Positions 1 through 7,810 of a stretch of DNA of 64,000 bases are shown one piece after another. How positions within the stretch are numbered: the first letter of the stretch is position 1; each line of letters begins with the position of its first letter. The DNA is from Georgenia satyanarayanai (GTDB lineage: Bacteria; Actinomycetota; Actinomycetes; Actinomycetales; Actinomycetaceae). Under the pieces are notes generated by a model. It ran no database searches. It had not been told where the DNA came from and worked only from the letters and a program-made list of their open reading frames with translations. The position numbers and the translations under genes were made by a program. The stretch is from assembly GCF_900116375.1 (NCBI RefSeq), contig NZ_UETB01000007.1, forward strand, positions 62,001-126,000, given 5' to 3'.

Positions 1-388
1 CGCGTACGTCGCCCGCCTCTCCCCGCCCACGCCACCGGAGGCGGTCGAGCTGCTCGACCAGCTCGTCCACCTCCACGCCCTGGCCCTGCGCGAGCCGCTG
101 CCGGTCCCGGTCCCGGTCGCCTGCACCTACGCCACCTCCCGCTCCGCCGGGGACTCCGCGGACATGGCCCTGGTCAACGCCCGGCGGGCCTGGGACGGTG
201 ACGAGTTCCTGCGCGCGGACGAGCACCACGTCATCTGCTGGGGCACCGGCGCGAGCCTCGACGACATCCTCGGCACCCCCACCGACACCGAGCGCGCCTG
301 GTACCCGCAGGACCCGAGCCGTCTCGGCGTGCTCGCCCGCCGGGTGTGGGAGCCGCTCCTCGCCCGCGAGCAGGTGGACAAGCCGTGA
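1..388 (+). CDS. recC: RecC, exodeoxyribonuclease V gamma subunit (3' end only)
   Basis: Only the C-terminal ~128 residues lie in the window; the reading frame is open from base 2 and ends at TGA 386-388. The visible tail is a charged segment typical of the end of a RecC chain, with no motif that would identify it alone. The call rests mainly on context: it runs directly into recB (GTG at 385 overlaps this stop in a GTGA junction) and then recD, the standard actinobacterial recC-recB-recD order. RecC is the non-catalytic scaffold that splits DNA strands and recognises Chi in the RecBCD complex. Confidence 0.8.
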   Translation, partial: AYVARLSPPTPPEAVELLDQLVHLHALALREPLPVPVPVACTYATSRSAGDSADMALVNARRAWDGDEFLRADEHHVICWGTGASLDDILGTPTDTERAWYPQDPSRLGVLARRVWEPLLAREQVDKP

Positions 389-3300
389 CCGCCACCGAGC
401 TGGGGACCACCGTCTTCGACGTGTGCGGACCGCTGCCGGAGGGCACCACCGTCCTGGAGGCGAGCGCCGGCACCGGCAAGACGTTCACCATCGCCGCCCT
501 CGCCACCCGCTACGTCGCCGAGCAGGGCATCGAGCTCGCCGACCTCCTCCTCGTCACCTTCGGGCGCGCGGCCACCTCCGAGCTGCGCGACCGGGTCCGC
601 GCCCGCCTGCTCGCCACCGAGCGGGCGCTGCGCGACCCGCAGACCGCCCGCGAGAGCCGGGACGAAGTCGTGGCCCACCTCGCCGCCGTCGACGACGCGG
701 AGGTCGCCGCCCGCCGGCTGCGGCTCACCCGCGCGCTGTCCCAGCTCGACGCCGCCACCATCACGACCACGCACGGCTTCTGCCAGCAGATGCTCACCTC
801 GCTCGGGGTGGCCGCCGACCTCGACCCCGACCACACCTTCGTCCCCGACGTCGCCGACCTGCGCGAGGAGGTCCTCGACGACGTCTACCTGCGCCGCTAC
901 GCCGGCTCCCGCGAGCCCGCGCTCACCCCGGACGAGGCACGGACGATCGGCAAGGAGGCGGTGAGCGACCACCAGGCGGCGCTGCGCCCCACCGACGCCC
1001 CTCCCGACTCCCTGCCCGGGCACCGCCACGCCCTGGCGCAGGCGGTGCGCGAGGAGGTCCACCACCGCAAGCGCGCCCGCCGCCTCCTCGACTACGACGA
1101 CCTCCTCACCCTCCTGCGCGACGCCCTCACCCACCCCGTCCACGGGCCGGCCGCCGCCGCACGGGTCCGCGAGCGCTACGCCGTCGTCCTCGTCGACGAG
1201 TTCCAGGACACCGACCCCGTCCAGTGGGAGATCCTGCGCACCGCCTTCCACGGGCACCGCACCCTCGTCCTCATCGGCGACCCGAAGCAGGCGATCTACG
1301 CCTTCCGCGGCGGCGACGTCGTCACCTACCTCCAGGCCCGCGGGCTCGCGACGAGCACGGCCACCCTCGGGCGGAACTGGCGCAGCGACGCCCCGCTCCT
1401 CACCGGCCTCGAGGCGCTCCTCGGCGGCGCCGCGCTCGGCGACGAGGCGATCGTCGTGCGGCCCGTCGCCGCGGCCCACACCGGCGAGCGGCGCCTGCGG
1501 GGCGGGGCGCCCGTGCGCCTGCGGCAGGTCACCCGCGAGCCCTTCCGGCTGACCGGGACGAAGAACCCGCGGGTGGGCGACGTGCGCCGGCTCGTGGCCG
1601 ACGACGTCGCCGCGGACGTCGTCGCCCAGCTCGGTACCACCCGGCTGCGTGAGGGGCAGGCCTGGCGGCCGCTGCACCCGGGCGACGTCGCGGTGCTCGC
1701 CCGCCGCAACGCCGACGCCGACGCCGTGCGGGACGCGCTCGCCGCCGCCGGCGTGCCCGCCGTCGTCTCCGGGCTGTTCAGCGTCTTCGCCACCGACGCC
1801 GCCCGGCACTGGCTCACCCTCCTCACCGCGCTCGAGCAGCCCGGGCACGGCGGGAGGGCAGCGGCGCTGGCCCTCACCCCCTTCCTCGGCTGGGACGCCA
1901 CCCGCCTCGGCACGGCCGAGGACCCCGCCCGCGAGGAGCTGTCCGACACCGTGCGCGGCTGGGCCCGGCTCCTCACCGAGCGGGGCGTCGCGGCGCTCGT
2001 CGAGGCGGTCACCACCGCGGGCGTCGCCGAGCGGCTCATGGCCACGTCCAGCGGCGAGCGTGTCCTCACCGACGTCCGGCACGTCGGGGAGGCCCTGCAC
2101 CTGGCCGCGGTGGAGGAGGACCTCGGGGTCGCCGCGCTCACGGACTGGCTGCGCACCCGGATCGCCGAGGCGGACCGCGACTACGCCGAGGAGCGCAGCC
2201 GCCGCCTGGAGACCGACGCCGACGCCGTCCAGGTCGTCACCGTCCACTCCTCCAAGGGCCTGGAGTTCCCGGTCGTCTACGTGCCCTTCGGCTGGGACCG
2301 CTACGAGTCGCGCACCCCGCCGGTGCTGCGGTACCACGACGACGCCGGCACCCGGCTGCTCCACGTCGGCGGCCAGGAGGACCCCGGCTACGACGACGCC
2401 CGCGACCGCCACCTCGCCGAGGAGCGCGGTGAGGACCTGCGCCTGCTCTACGTCGCCCTCACGCGGGCCGCGACGCAGGTCGTCGTCCACTGGGCGCCGT
2501 CGTCCAACTCCCCGGCCGGCCCGCTGACCCGTCTCCTCCTGGGCGGGCACACCCCCGGGCAGGAGCCACCGGCGCGGGTGCCCGTGCGCGCCGACGACGC
2601 CGTCACCGACGCACTGTCCGCCGTCGTCGCCCGCTCGGGCGGCACGCTGGCCCTCGAGCGCGTGACCGCGCGCCCCCAGCCGGTCACCTGGCAGCCGCCG
2701 GCGCCCGAGCGGCCCGAGCTGTCCGTCGCGCGCCTGGGCCGCAGCCTCGACCACACGTGGCGGCGCACCTCCTACACCGGGCTCACCGCCGCCGCGCACC
2801 ACGAGCCGGTGGGCAGCGAGCCGGAGGGCACGGGCGTGGAGGACGAGGCCGACGTGCCCGTCGCCGGCCCCGGCGGCCCCGACCCCACGCACGACCAGCC
2901 CTCGCCCATGGCGGACCTGCCCGGCGGCACCGGGTTCGGGACCGTCGTCCACGAGGTCCTCGAGCAGGTCGACACCGCCGCGCCGGACCTCGCGGCCGAG
3001 CTGCGCGAGCGCTGCCGGGAGGGCGGCACGGCGCGGGTGCCGGGACTCGACCCGGAGGCGCTCGCCGTCGCCCTGGAGCAGGTGCTCGCCACGCCGCTCG
3101 GTCCGCTCGCCGGTGGCGCCACCCTCGCCGGGTTCGCCCCGCCGGACCGGCTGGCCGAGCTGGAGTTCGAGCTGCCGCTCGCCGGCGGTGACTCCCCGGC
3201 CGCGAGCGCGGCCACGCTCGTCGACCTCGCGCTCCTCCTGCGGCGCCACCTGCCGGCCGACGACGTCTTCGCGCCCTACGCCGACCAGCTCGCCGCCCTC

Positions 3301-3720
3301 GGCCCCGAGCGCCTGCACGGCTACCTCACCGGCAGCATCGACGCCGTGCTGCGGCACGGGTCGGGCGACACGACGCGCTACCTCGTCGTCGACTACAAGA
3401 CCAACCGTCTCGCGCCGCCCGACGAGCCGCTCACCCTGTGGCACTACCGCCCCGAGGCCGTGGCCGAGGCGATGATGCGCTCGCACTACCCGCTCCAGCT
3501 GCTGCTCTACCTCGCCGCCCTGCACCGCTACCTGCGCTGGCGCCACCGCGGCTACGACCCCGAGCGGCACCTGGGCGGAGGGCTCTACCTCTTCGTGCGC
3601 GCGATGGCCGGGCCGGCCACGCCCGCCGCCGACGGCACGCCCTACGGGGTCATGGCGTGGCGGCCGCCCGCCTCGCTCGTCGTCGCGCTGTCCGCACTCC
3701 TCGAGGGAAGAGCCTCATGA
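385..3720 (+). CDS. recB: RecB, exodeoxyribonuclease V beta subunit (helicase/nuclease)
   Basis: A 1111-residue UvrD/Rep-type superfamily 1 helicase with a C-terminal nuclease, the 3'-5' motor and nuclease of RecBCD. Walker A is at the N-terminus (ASAGTGKT, Lys32). Further helicase motifs follow: VDEFQDTDP, GDPKQAIYAFRGGD, TVHSSKGLEFPVVYVP and LLYVALTRA. The nuclease domain carries VVDYKTNRL near the end (Asp1003, Lys1005), the catalytic D-x-K of the RecB nuclease fold. I place the start at GTG 385, which overlaps the recC stop; an upstream in-frame start would run into recC. Its stop overlaps the recD start (ATGA), so recCBD are translationally coupled. The length is normal for actinobacterial RecB. 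Confidence 0.95.
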   Translation: MTATELGTTVFDVCGPLPEGTTVLEASAGTGKTFTIAALATRYVAEQGIELADLLLVTFGRAATSELRDRVRARLLATERALRDPQTARESRDEVVAHLAAVDDAEVAARRLRLTRALSQLDAATITTTHGFCQQMLTSLGVAADLDPDHTFVPDVADLREEVLDDVYLRRYAGSREPALTPDEARTIGKEAVSDHQAALRPTDAPPDSLPGHRHALAQAVREEVHHRKRARRLLDYDDLLTLLRDALTHPVHGPAAAARVRERYAVVLVDEFQDTDPVQWEILRTAFHGHRTLVLIGDPKQAIYAFRGGDVVTYLQARGLATSTATLGRNWRSDAPLLTGLEALLGGAALGDEAIVVRPVAAAHTGERRLRGGAPVRLRQVTREPFRLTGTKNPRVGDVRRLVADDVAADVVAQLGTTRLREGQAWRPLHPGDVAVLARRNADADAVRDALAAAGVPAVVSGLFSVFATDAARHWLTLLTALEQPGHGGRAAALALTPFLGWDATRLGTAEDPAREELSDTVRGWARLLTERGVAALVEAVTTAGVAERLMATSSGERVLTDVRHVGEALHLAAVEEDLGVAALTDWLRTRIAEADRDYAEERSRRLETDADAVQVVTVHSSKGLEFPVVYVPFGWDRYESRTPPVLRYHDDAGTRLLHVGGQEDPGYDDARDRHLAEERGEDLRLLYVALTRAATQVVVHWAPSSNSPAGPLTRLLLGGHTPGQEPPARVPVRADDAVTDALSAVVARSGGTLALERVTARPQPVTWQPPAPERPELSVARLGRSLDHTWRRTSYTGLTAAAHHEPVGSEPEGTGVEDEADVPVAGPGGPDPTHDQPSPMADLPGGTGFGTVVHEVLEQVDTAAPDLAAELRERCREGGTARVPGLDPEALAVALEQVLATPLGPLAGGATLAGFAPPDRLAELEFELPLAGGDSPAASAATLVDLALLLRRHLPADDVFAPYADQLAALGPERLHGYLTGSIDAVLRHGSGDTTRYLVVDYKTNRLAPPDEPLTLWHYRPEAVAEAMMRSHYPLQLLLYLAALHRYLRWRHRGYDPERHLGGGLYLFVRAMAGPATPAADGTPYGVMAWRPPASLVVALSALLEGRAS

Positions 3721-5513
3721 CCGTCCTCGACGACGGCGACGCCCGGCTCGCGGTCCAGGCCCCGCCGCTGCTCGCCCGCTTCAACACCGCCGGTGTCATC
3801 GCGGCGCCCGACGTCCAGGTGGCACGCCGGCTGGGCTCGCTCGTCGGCGAGCGGGACGAGGACGTGCTCCTCGCCGTCGCGCTCGCCACGCGCGCGGTGC
3901 GGTCGGGCTCGGTGTGCCTCCACCTCGAGGACGCCCAGTCCTTCGCCGCCGACGCCGAGACACCACCCGGCGAGCTCCCGTGGCCCGACCCCGCCGCGTG
4001 GCGGGCCGCGATCGAGGCGAGCCCGCTCGTCGCCGTCGGGGTCGACGGCGCGGCCGACCGGCCGGTGCGGTGGGTGGGCGGGCGCCTCTACCTCGACCGC
4101 TACTGGCGCGACGAGATGGTCGTGCGCCGCCAGGCCGACGCGCGTCTCGCCGCACCCGCCGCGCCCGTCGACGACGCCCGGCTCGCCGCCGCCCTCGACC
4201 GCCTCTTCCCCGACGCCGGGGACGCGCTGCAGCGGCAGGCTGCCGCGGCCGCCGTCGACGGCCGGCTCACGGTGCTGACCGGTGGGCCCGGCACCGGCAA
4301 GACGACGACGGTCGCCCGCCTCATCGCCGTCCTCCAGGACGTCGCCGGCCCGCTGCGCATCGCGCTGGCGGCCCCCACGGGCAAGGCCGCGGCCCGGCTG
4401 CAGGAGGCGGTCCACGAGGTCGTCGACGAGCTCGGCGCGGCCGACCGCGAGCGCGTCGGGACGCTCACCGCCTCGACCCTCCACCGGCTGCTCGGCTGGC
4501 TGCCGGGCAGCGCCACCCGCTTCCGGCACGGTCCGGGCCGCCACCTGCCCCACGACGTCGTCGTCGTCGACGAGACGTCGATGGTGTCCCTGCCGCTCAT
4601 GGCCCGCCTGCTCGAGGCGCTGCGGCCCGACGCACGCCTCGTCCTCGTCGGCGACCCCGACCAGCTCGCGTCGGTGGAGGCCGGGGCGGTGCTGGGCGAC
4701 CTCGTCGCGCGCACTCCCGCCGGGGACGGCGGCGTCGTCCGCCTCCTCACCGTGCACCGCCAGGAGGGGGACAGCGCCATCCTCCCGCTCGCCGCAGCCG
4801 TCCGCGCCGGTGACGCCGAGGAGACGCTGCGGCTGCTGCGCGCCGGCCACCCCTCGGTCGAGCTCGTCGAGACGGCCGAGGACGAGCTGCCGGGCGAGGT
4901 CGAGCTGGGCTCCCTGCGCGCCGATGCCGCGGCGGCGGGTCGCGCGCTCGTCCACGCCGCCCGAGAGGGGGACGCGGCCGCTGCGCTGCGCGCGCTCGGG
5001 TCGCACCGACTGCTCGTCGCCCACCGGCGGGGCCCGGCGGGGGTGGCGCACTGGTCGGCGCTCGTCGAGCAGTGGGTGGGCGAGGCCGCCGGTCCTCACC
5101 CGGACCCGCTCGACCCCCGCAGCCCCTGGTACCCCGGCCGGCCGATCCTCGTCACGGCCAACGACCGCGAGACCGGGTTGTACAACGGGGACACCGGAGT
5201 CGTCGTCGCCGACGGCGAGGGGCTCGTCGCCGTCCTCGGCGACCCCGACTCCCCGGTGCGCGTGCGCACCCACCGGCTGCCCGCCGTCGAGACCGTCCAC
5301 GCCATGACGGTCCACCGCGGCCAGGGCAGCCAGTTCGCCCGCGTCTCCCTCGTGCTCCCGCCGGCCACCTCCCCGCTCCTCACCCGCGAGCTGCTCTACA
5401 CGGCTCTCACCCGCGCCCGGGAGCACGTGCGCGTCCTCGGCACCGCCGCCGCCGTCCGCCGCGCCGTCCAGACCCCGGTCCGCCGCGCCTCCGGCCTCCG
5501 CACCCCGCTGTGA
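3717..5513 (+). CDS. recD: RecD, exodeoxyribonuclease V alpha subunit (5'-3' helicase)
   Basis: A 598-residue RecD-type superfamily 1 helicase, the fast 5'-3' motor of RecBCD. Visible motifs are Walker A GGPGTGKTTT (Lys195), VVVDETSMV (Walker B/motif II), LVLVGDPDQLASVEAG (motif III) and, near the C-terminus, VHAMTVHRGQGSQF and LLYTALTRAREHV (motifs V and VI). The N-terminal ~170 residues are the less conserved RecC-contacting region. The start ATG 3717 overlaps the recB stop by four bases. No partner gene follows; the 140 bp after it contain a palindromic repeat and the hisN promoter. Confidence 0.95.
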   Translation: MTVLDDGDARLAVQAPPLLARFNTAGVIAAPDVQVARRLGSLVGERDEDVLLAVALATRAVRSGSVCLHLEDAQSFAADAETPPGELPWPDPAAWRAAIEASPLVAVGVDGAADRPVRWVGGRLYLDRYWRDEMVVRRQADARLAAPAAPVDDARLAAALDRLFPDAGDALQRQAAAAAVDGRLTVLTGGPGTGKTTTVARLIAVLQDVAGPLRIALAAPTGKAAARLQEAVHEVVDELGAADRERVGTLTASTLHRLLGWLPGSATRFRHGPGRHLPHDVVVVDETSMVSLPLMARLLEALRPDARLVLVGDPDQLASVEAGAVLGDLVARTPAGDGGVVRLLTVHRQEGDSAILPLAAAVRAGDAEETLRLLRAGHPSVELVETAEDELPGEVELGSLRADAAAAGRALVHAAREGDAAAALRALGSHRLLVAHRRGPAGVAHWSALVEQWVGEAAGPHPDPLDPRSPWYPGRPILVTANDRETGLYNGDTGVVVADGEGLVAVLGDPDSPVRVRTHRLPAVETVHAMTVHRGQGSQFARVSLVLPPATSPLLTRELLYTALTRAREHVRVLGTAAAVRRAVQTPVRRASGLRTPL

Positions 5514-5537
5514 CGAGCCCGCCCACCCCCGTCGCCG

Positions 5538-5580
5538 ACAGGTGAGTTGTTCCCGACGGCCGAGCTGTCGCCGACAGCTG
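5538..5580. repeat. Palindromic intergenic repeat between recD and hisN
   Basis: This stretch holds a GTTGTTCCCGAC block and an 8-bp inverted repeat AGCTGTCG / CGACAGCT (5563-5570 and 5572-5579). Read on the minus strand it contains AACAACTCACCTGTCGGCG, which closely matches the left arm of the inverted repeat at 53989-54045 and the core of the 18-bp tandem repeats at 27004 and 45024. It sits just after recD and could also end the recCBD transcript, though no T-run follows. Confidence 0.55.
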
Positions 5581-5640
5581 GATCCCGCCCTGCCCGTCCG
5601 CGTGCCCGGCGCGCGTCCCAGCCCCGCGCGGCGTCCCCGC

Positions 5641-5646
5641 TAGCGT
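5641..5646 (+). promoter_or_regulatory. Leaderless -10 box of hisN
   Basis: TAGCGT lies seven bases before ATG 5654, the spacing expected when transcription begins at or next to the first base of the start codon. No Shine-Dalgarno sequence precedes ATG 5654. This supports 5654 rather than the in-frame GTG 5645, which overlaps the box. Confidence 0.6.
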
Positions 5647-5653
5647 GAGGCGC

Positions 5654-6457
5654 ATGCCCATCTCGCGCCTCCGGTACGACGACGACCTGCGCCTGGCCCA
5701 CGTGATCGCCGACCAGGTCGACGCCCAGACGATGGCCCGTTTCCAGTCCCTCGACCTCGTCGTCGAGACCAAGCCCGACCTCACCCCCGTCTCCGACGCC
5801 GACAGGTCCGCCGAGGAGATCGTCCGCGCACAGCTCGGCCGCACCCGGCCGCGCGACTCCGTGCTCGGGGAGGAGTTCGGCACCACCGGCCGGTCCTCGC
5901 GGCAGTGGATCATCGACCCCATCGACGGGACGAAGAACTTCGTCCGCGGCGTGCCGGTGTGGGCCACGCTCATCGGGCTCGTCGAGGACGACGAGGTCGT
6001 CCTCGGCGTCGTCTCCGCCCCCGCGCTGGGCCGCCGCTGGTGGGCCACGCTCGGCTCGGGTGCCTGGACGGGCCGCGCGCTGTCCTCGGCGCGCCAGCTC
6101 CACGTCTCGAGCGTGTCCCGCATCGAGGACGCCTCGCTCAGCTACTCCTCCCTGGACGGCTGGGCGGAGTCCTCACGGCTGCGCGCCTTCCTCAACGTCG
6201 CCCAGCGCTGCTGGCGCACCCGCGCCTACGGCGACTTCTGGTCCTACATGCTCGTGGCCGAGGGCGCGGTGGACCTCGCCGCCGAGCCCGAGCTCGAGAC
6301 CTACGACATGGCCGCCCTCGTCCCGATCGTCACCGAGGCCGGTGGGAGGTTCACCAGCCTCTTCGGCGCACCCGGCCCCTTCGGCGGCAACGCCGTCGCC
6401 ACCAACGGCCTCCTCCACGACGAGGTCCTCCAGCTGCTCACCGCCCAGGAGGACTGA
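5654..6457 (+). CDS. hisN: Histidinol-phosphatase, inositol monophosphatase family
   Basis: A 267-residue member of the metal-dependent inositol monophosphatase superfamily. Actinobacteria use this fold (HisN) to dephosphorylate L-histidinol phosphate in histidine biosynthesis. The metal ligands are visible: Glu73/Glu74 in LGEEFG, Asp88 and Asp91 in the signature IDPIDGTKNF, and Asp218 in TYDMAALVPIV. The length equals known actinobacterial HisN proteins. The start is ATG 5654, supported by the leaderless -10 box just upstream. No other his gene is nearby, and substrate choice within this superfamily (histidinol phosphate, inositol phosphate, 3'-phosphoadenosine 5'-phosphate) cannot be settled by sequence alone. 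Confidence 0.8.
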   Translation: MPISRLRYDDDLRLAHVIADQVDAQTMARFQSLDLVVETKPDLTPVSDADRSAEEIVRAQLGRTRPRDSVLGEEFGTTGRSSRQWIIDPIDGTKNFVRGVPVWATLIGLVEDDEVVLGVVSAPALGRRWWATLGSGAWTGRALSSARQLHVSSVSRIEDASLSYSSLDGWAESSRLRAFLNVAQRCWRTRAYGDFWSYMLVAEGAVDLAAEPELETYDMAALVPIVTEAGGRFTSLFGAPGPFGGNAVATNGLLHDEVLQLLTAQED

Positions 6458-6524
6458 GCCGGGAGCCTTCCGCGGCGCCGCAGCCGGCACTACGCTCGGC
6501 CGCAGTCGACGAGCGGAGAACGCC

Positions 6525-7238
6525 ATGGCCCACCCCGTCATCCTCGTCCCCGGCTTCTGGCTGGGCGCCTGGGCCTGGGAGGACGTCCTCACCGAGCTGC
6601 GGCGGGCCGGCGTCGAGGCGCAGGCGCTGACGCTGCCCGGCCTCGAGCACGCGGACACCGACCGCTCGGGCGTCACCTTCGAGGACCACGTCGAGGCCGT
6701 CTGCGCCGCCGTCGAGGCCACCGGGCGCCCGACCGTCCTCGTCGTCCACAGCGGCGCCGGCTTCTCCGGGTACGCGGCGAGCGACCGCCTCACCGACCGT
6801 CTCGCCGGCATGGTGTACGTCGACACCGCGCCCGGCGTGGGCCCGATGGACCCCGGCTTCGACGGCGCGGACATGCCGCTCGACTGGGAGTCCCTCGCGG
6901 CAGAGGAGAACCTCGACGGCCTCAGCGAGGAGCAGCTGCAGACCTTCCGCACCCGCGCCGTCCCCCAGCCCGGCGGCGTGCTGCGCGGGGCGGCGGACCT
7001 CGTCGACGACGCCCGTCGCCACGTCCCCAGCACCTTCGTGTGCACAAGCTTCACTGCCGAGGCCTACCGGGCCTACGCCGCCGAGGGCACGATGCCGTGG
7101 CTCGCCGGCATCCCCGAGCTCACCGACACGACCTGGGTGGACCTGCCCACGAGCCACTGGCCGATGTGGTCGCGCCCCCGCGACCTCGCGGCCGTCATCG
7201 CCGAGGCGGCCGGGGCGGACGCGAGCACGCTGACCTAG
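6525..7238 (+). CDS. Alpha/beta hydrolase
   Basis: A 237-residue single-domain alpha/beta hydrolase. The N-terminus has the oxyanion strand-loop (ILVPGFWLG). The nucleophile elbow reads VVHSGAGFSG with Ser76. A C-terminal His211 (PTSHWPM) is placed to complete a triad. The elbow H-S-G-A-G has His before the serine, as in AB hydrolase_6 / EstC-like proteins. The natural substrate is unknown; such proteins include esterases and lactonases. The start ATG 6525 has GGAG upstream. It is co-directional with hisN and the DUF1992 gene with short gaps. Confidence 0.8.
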   Translation: MAHPVILVPGFWLGAWAWEDVLTELRRAGVEAQALTLPGLEHADTDRSGVTFEDHVEAVCAAVEATGRPTVLVVHSGAGFSGYAASDRLTDRLAGMVYVDTAPGVGPMDPGFDGADMPLDWESLAAEENLDGLSEEQLQTFRTRAVPQPGGVLRGAADLVDDARRHVPSTFVCTSFTAEAYRAYAAEGTMPWLAGIPELTDTTWVDLPTSHWPMWSRPRDLAAVIAEAAGADASTLT

Positions 7239-7270
7239 CGCGTCCTCGCTCGCGACCGGAGGATGGAGCG

Positions 7271-7810
7271 ATGACCGAGCGCCGGCCGCACGACGTCCCC
7301 GTGGAGACCTGGGTGGACCGCCTCGTGCGCGACGCGGAGGCACGCGGGGCGTTCCGCGACCTGCCCGGTGCGGGCAAGCCGCTGCCCGGCATCGACGAGC
7401 CGCTGCACGAGGACTGGTGGATCCGTCAGAGGCTGCGCAGCGAGGACCTGCCCGCGGACGGACTGCTGCCGCCCGCGCTGCTGCTCCGCAAGGAGCTCGC
7501 CGCGCTGCCCGAGACCGTCCGTCACCTCCCCGACGAGGACGCCGTCCGGGACGCCGTCCGTGCGCTCAACCGGCGGGTCGCGGCCTTCATCCGCACCCCG
7601 ACCGGACCGGTGCTCCCGGTCGCGCCCGCGGACGTCGACGCCGTCGTCGCCCGGTGGCGCGCCGACCGGGAGCCCGCCGCGGCGGCCGACGGAACGCCGC
7701 CGGACGCACGTGTCCCACCGGTACGCCGGCGCCGGTGGTGGCGGCTACGCCGGGCGCGCGAGCACCCCGCCGACGTACCCGGCGACGGCCCCGGTCCACA
7801 GGAGCAGTAG
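7271..7810 (+). CDS. DUF1992 (DnaJ-C28-like) domain protein
   Basis: A 179-residue cytosolic protein whose first ~75 residues match the DUF1992/DnaJC28-conserved domain: VDRLVRDAEARGAF, DLPGAGKPLP, and an acidic DEPLHEDWWIRQRL segment. There is no J-domain. The family's biochemical role is unknown. The tail from about residue 145 is Arg-rich and low in complexity (PPVRRRRWWRLRRAREHP). Its last 66 bases overlap the 3' end of the opposite-strand zinc-ribbon gene, so the two genes converge. The start ATG 7271 has GGAGGATGGAG just upstream. Confidence 0.8.
   Translation: MTERRPHDVPVETWVDRLVRDAEARGAFRDLPGAGKPLPGIDEPLHEDWWIRQRLRSEDLPADGLLPPALLLRKELAALPETVRHLPDEDAVRDAVRALNRRVAAFIRTPTGPVLPVAPADVDAVVARWRADREPAAAADGTPPDARVPPVRRRRWWRLRRAREHPADVPGDGPGPQEQ

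Noticed and set aside
127-3570. A 1147-residue minus-strand gene opposite recB
   Set aside because: It is a compositional shadow of recB: it has Gly/Val/Glu/Arg-rich sequence with no domain, and recB shows all family motifs. The same applies to other long antisense frames over sbcC, the NirK fusion, secA and the GT2 gene.
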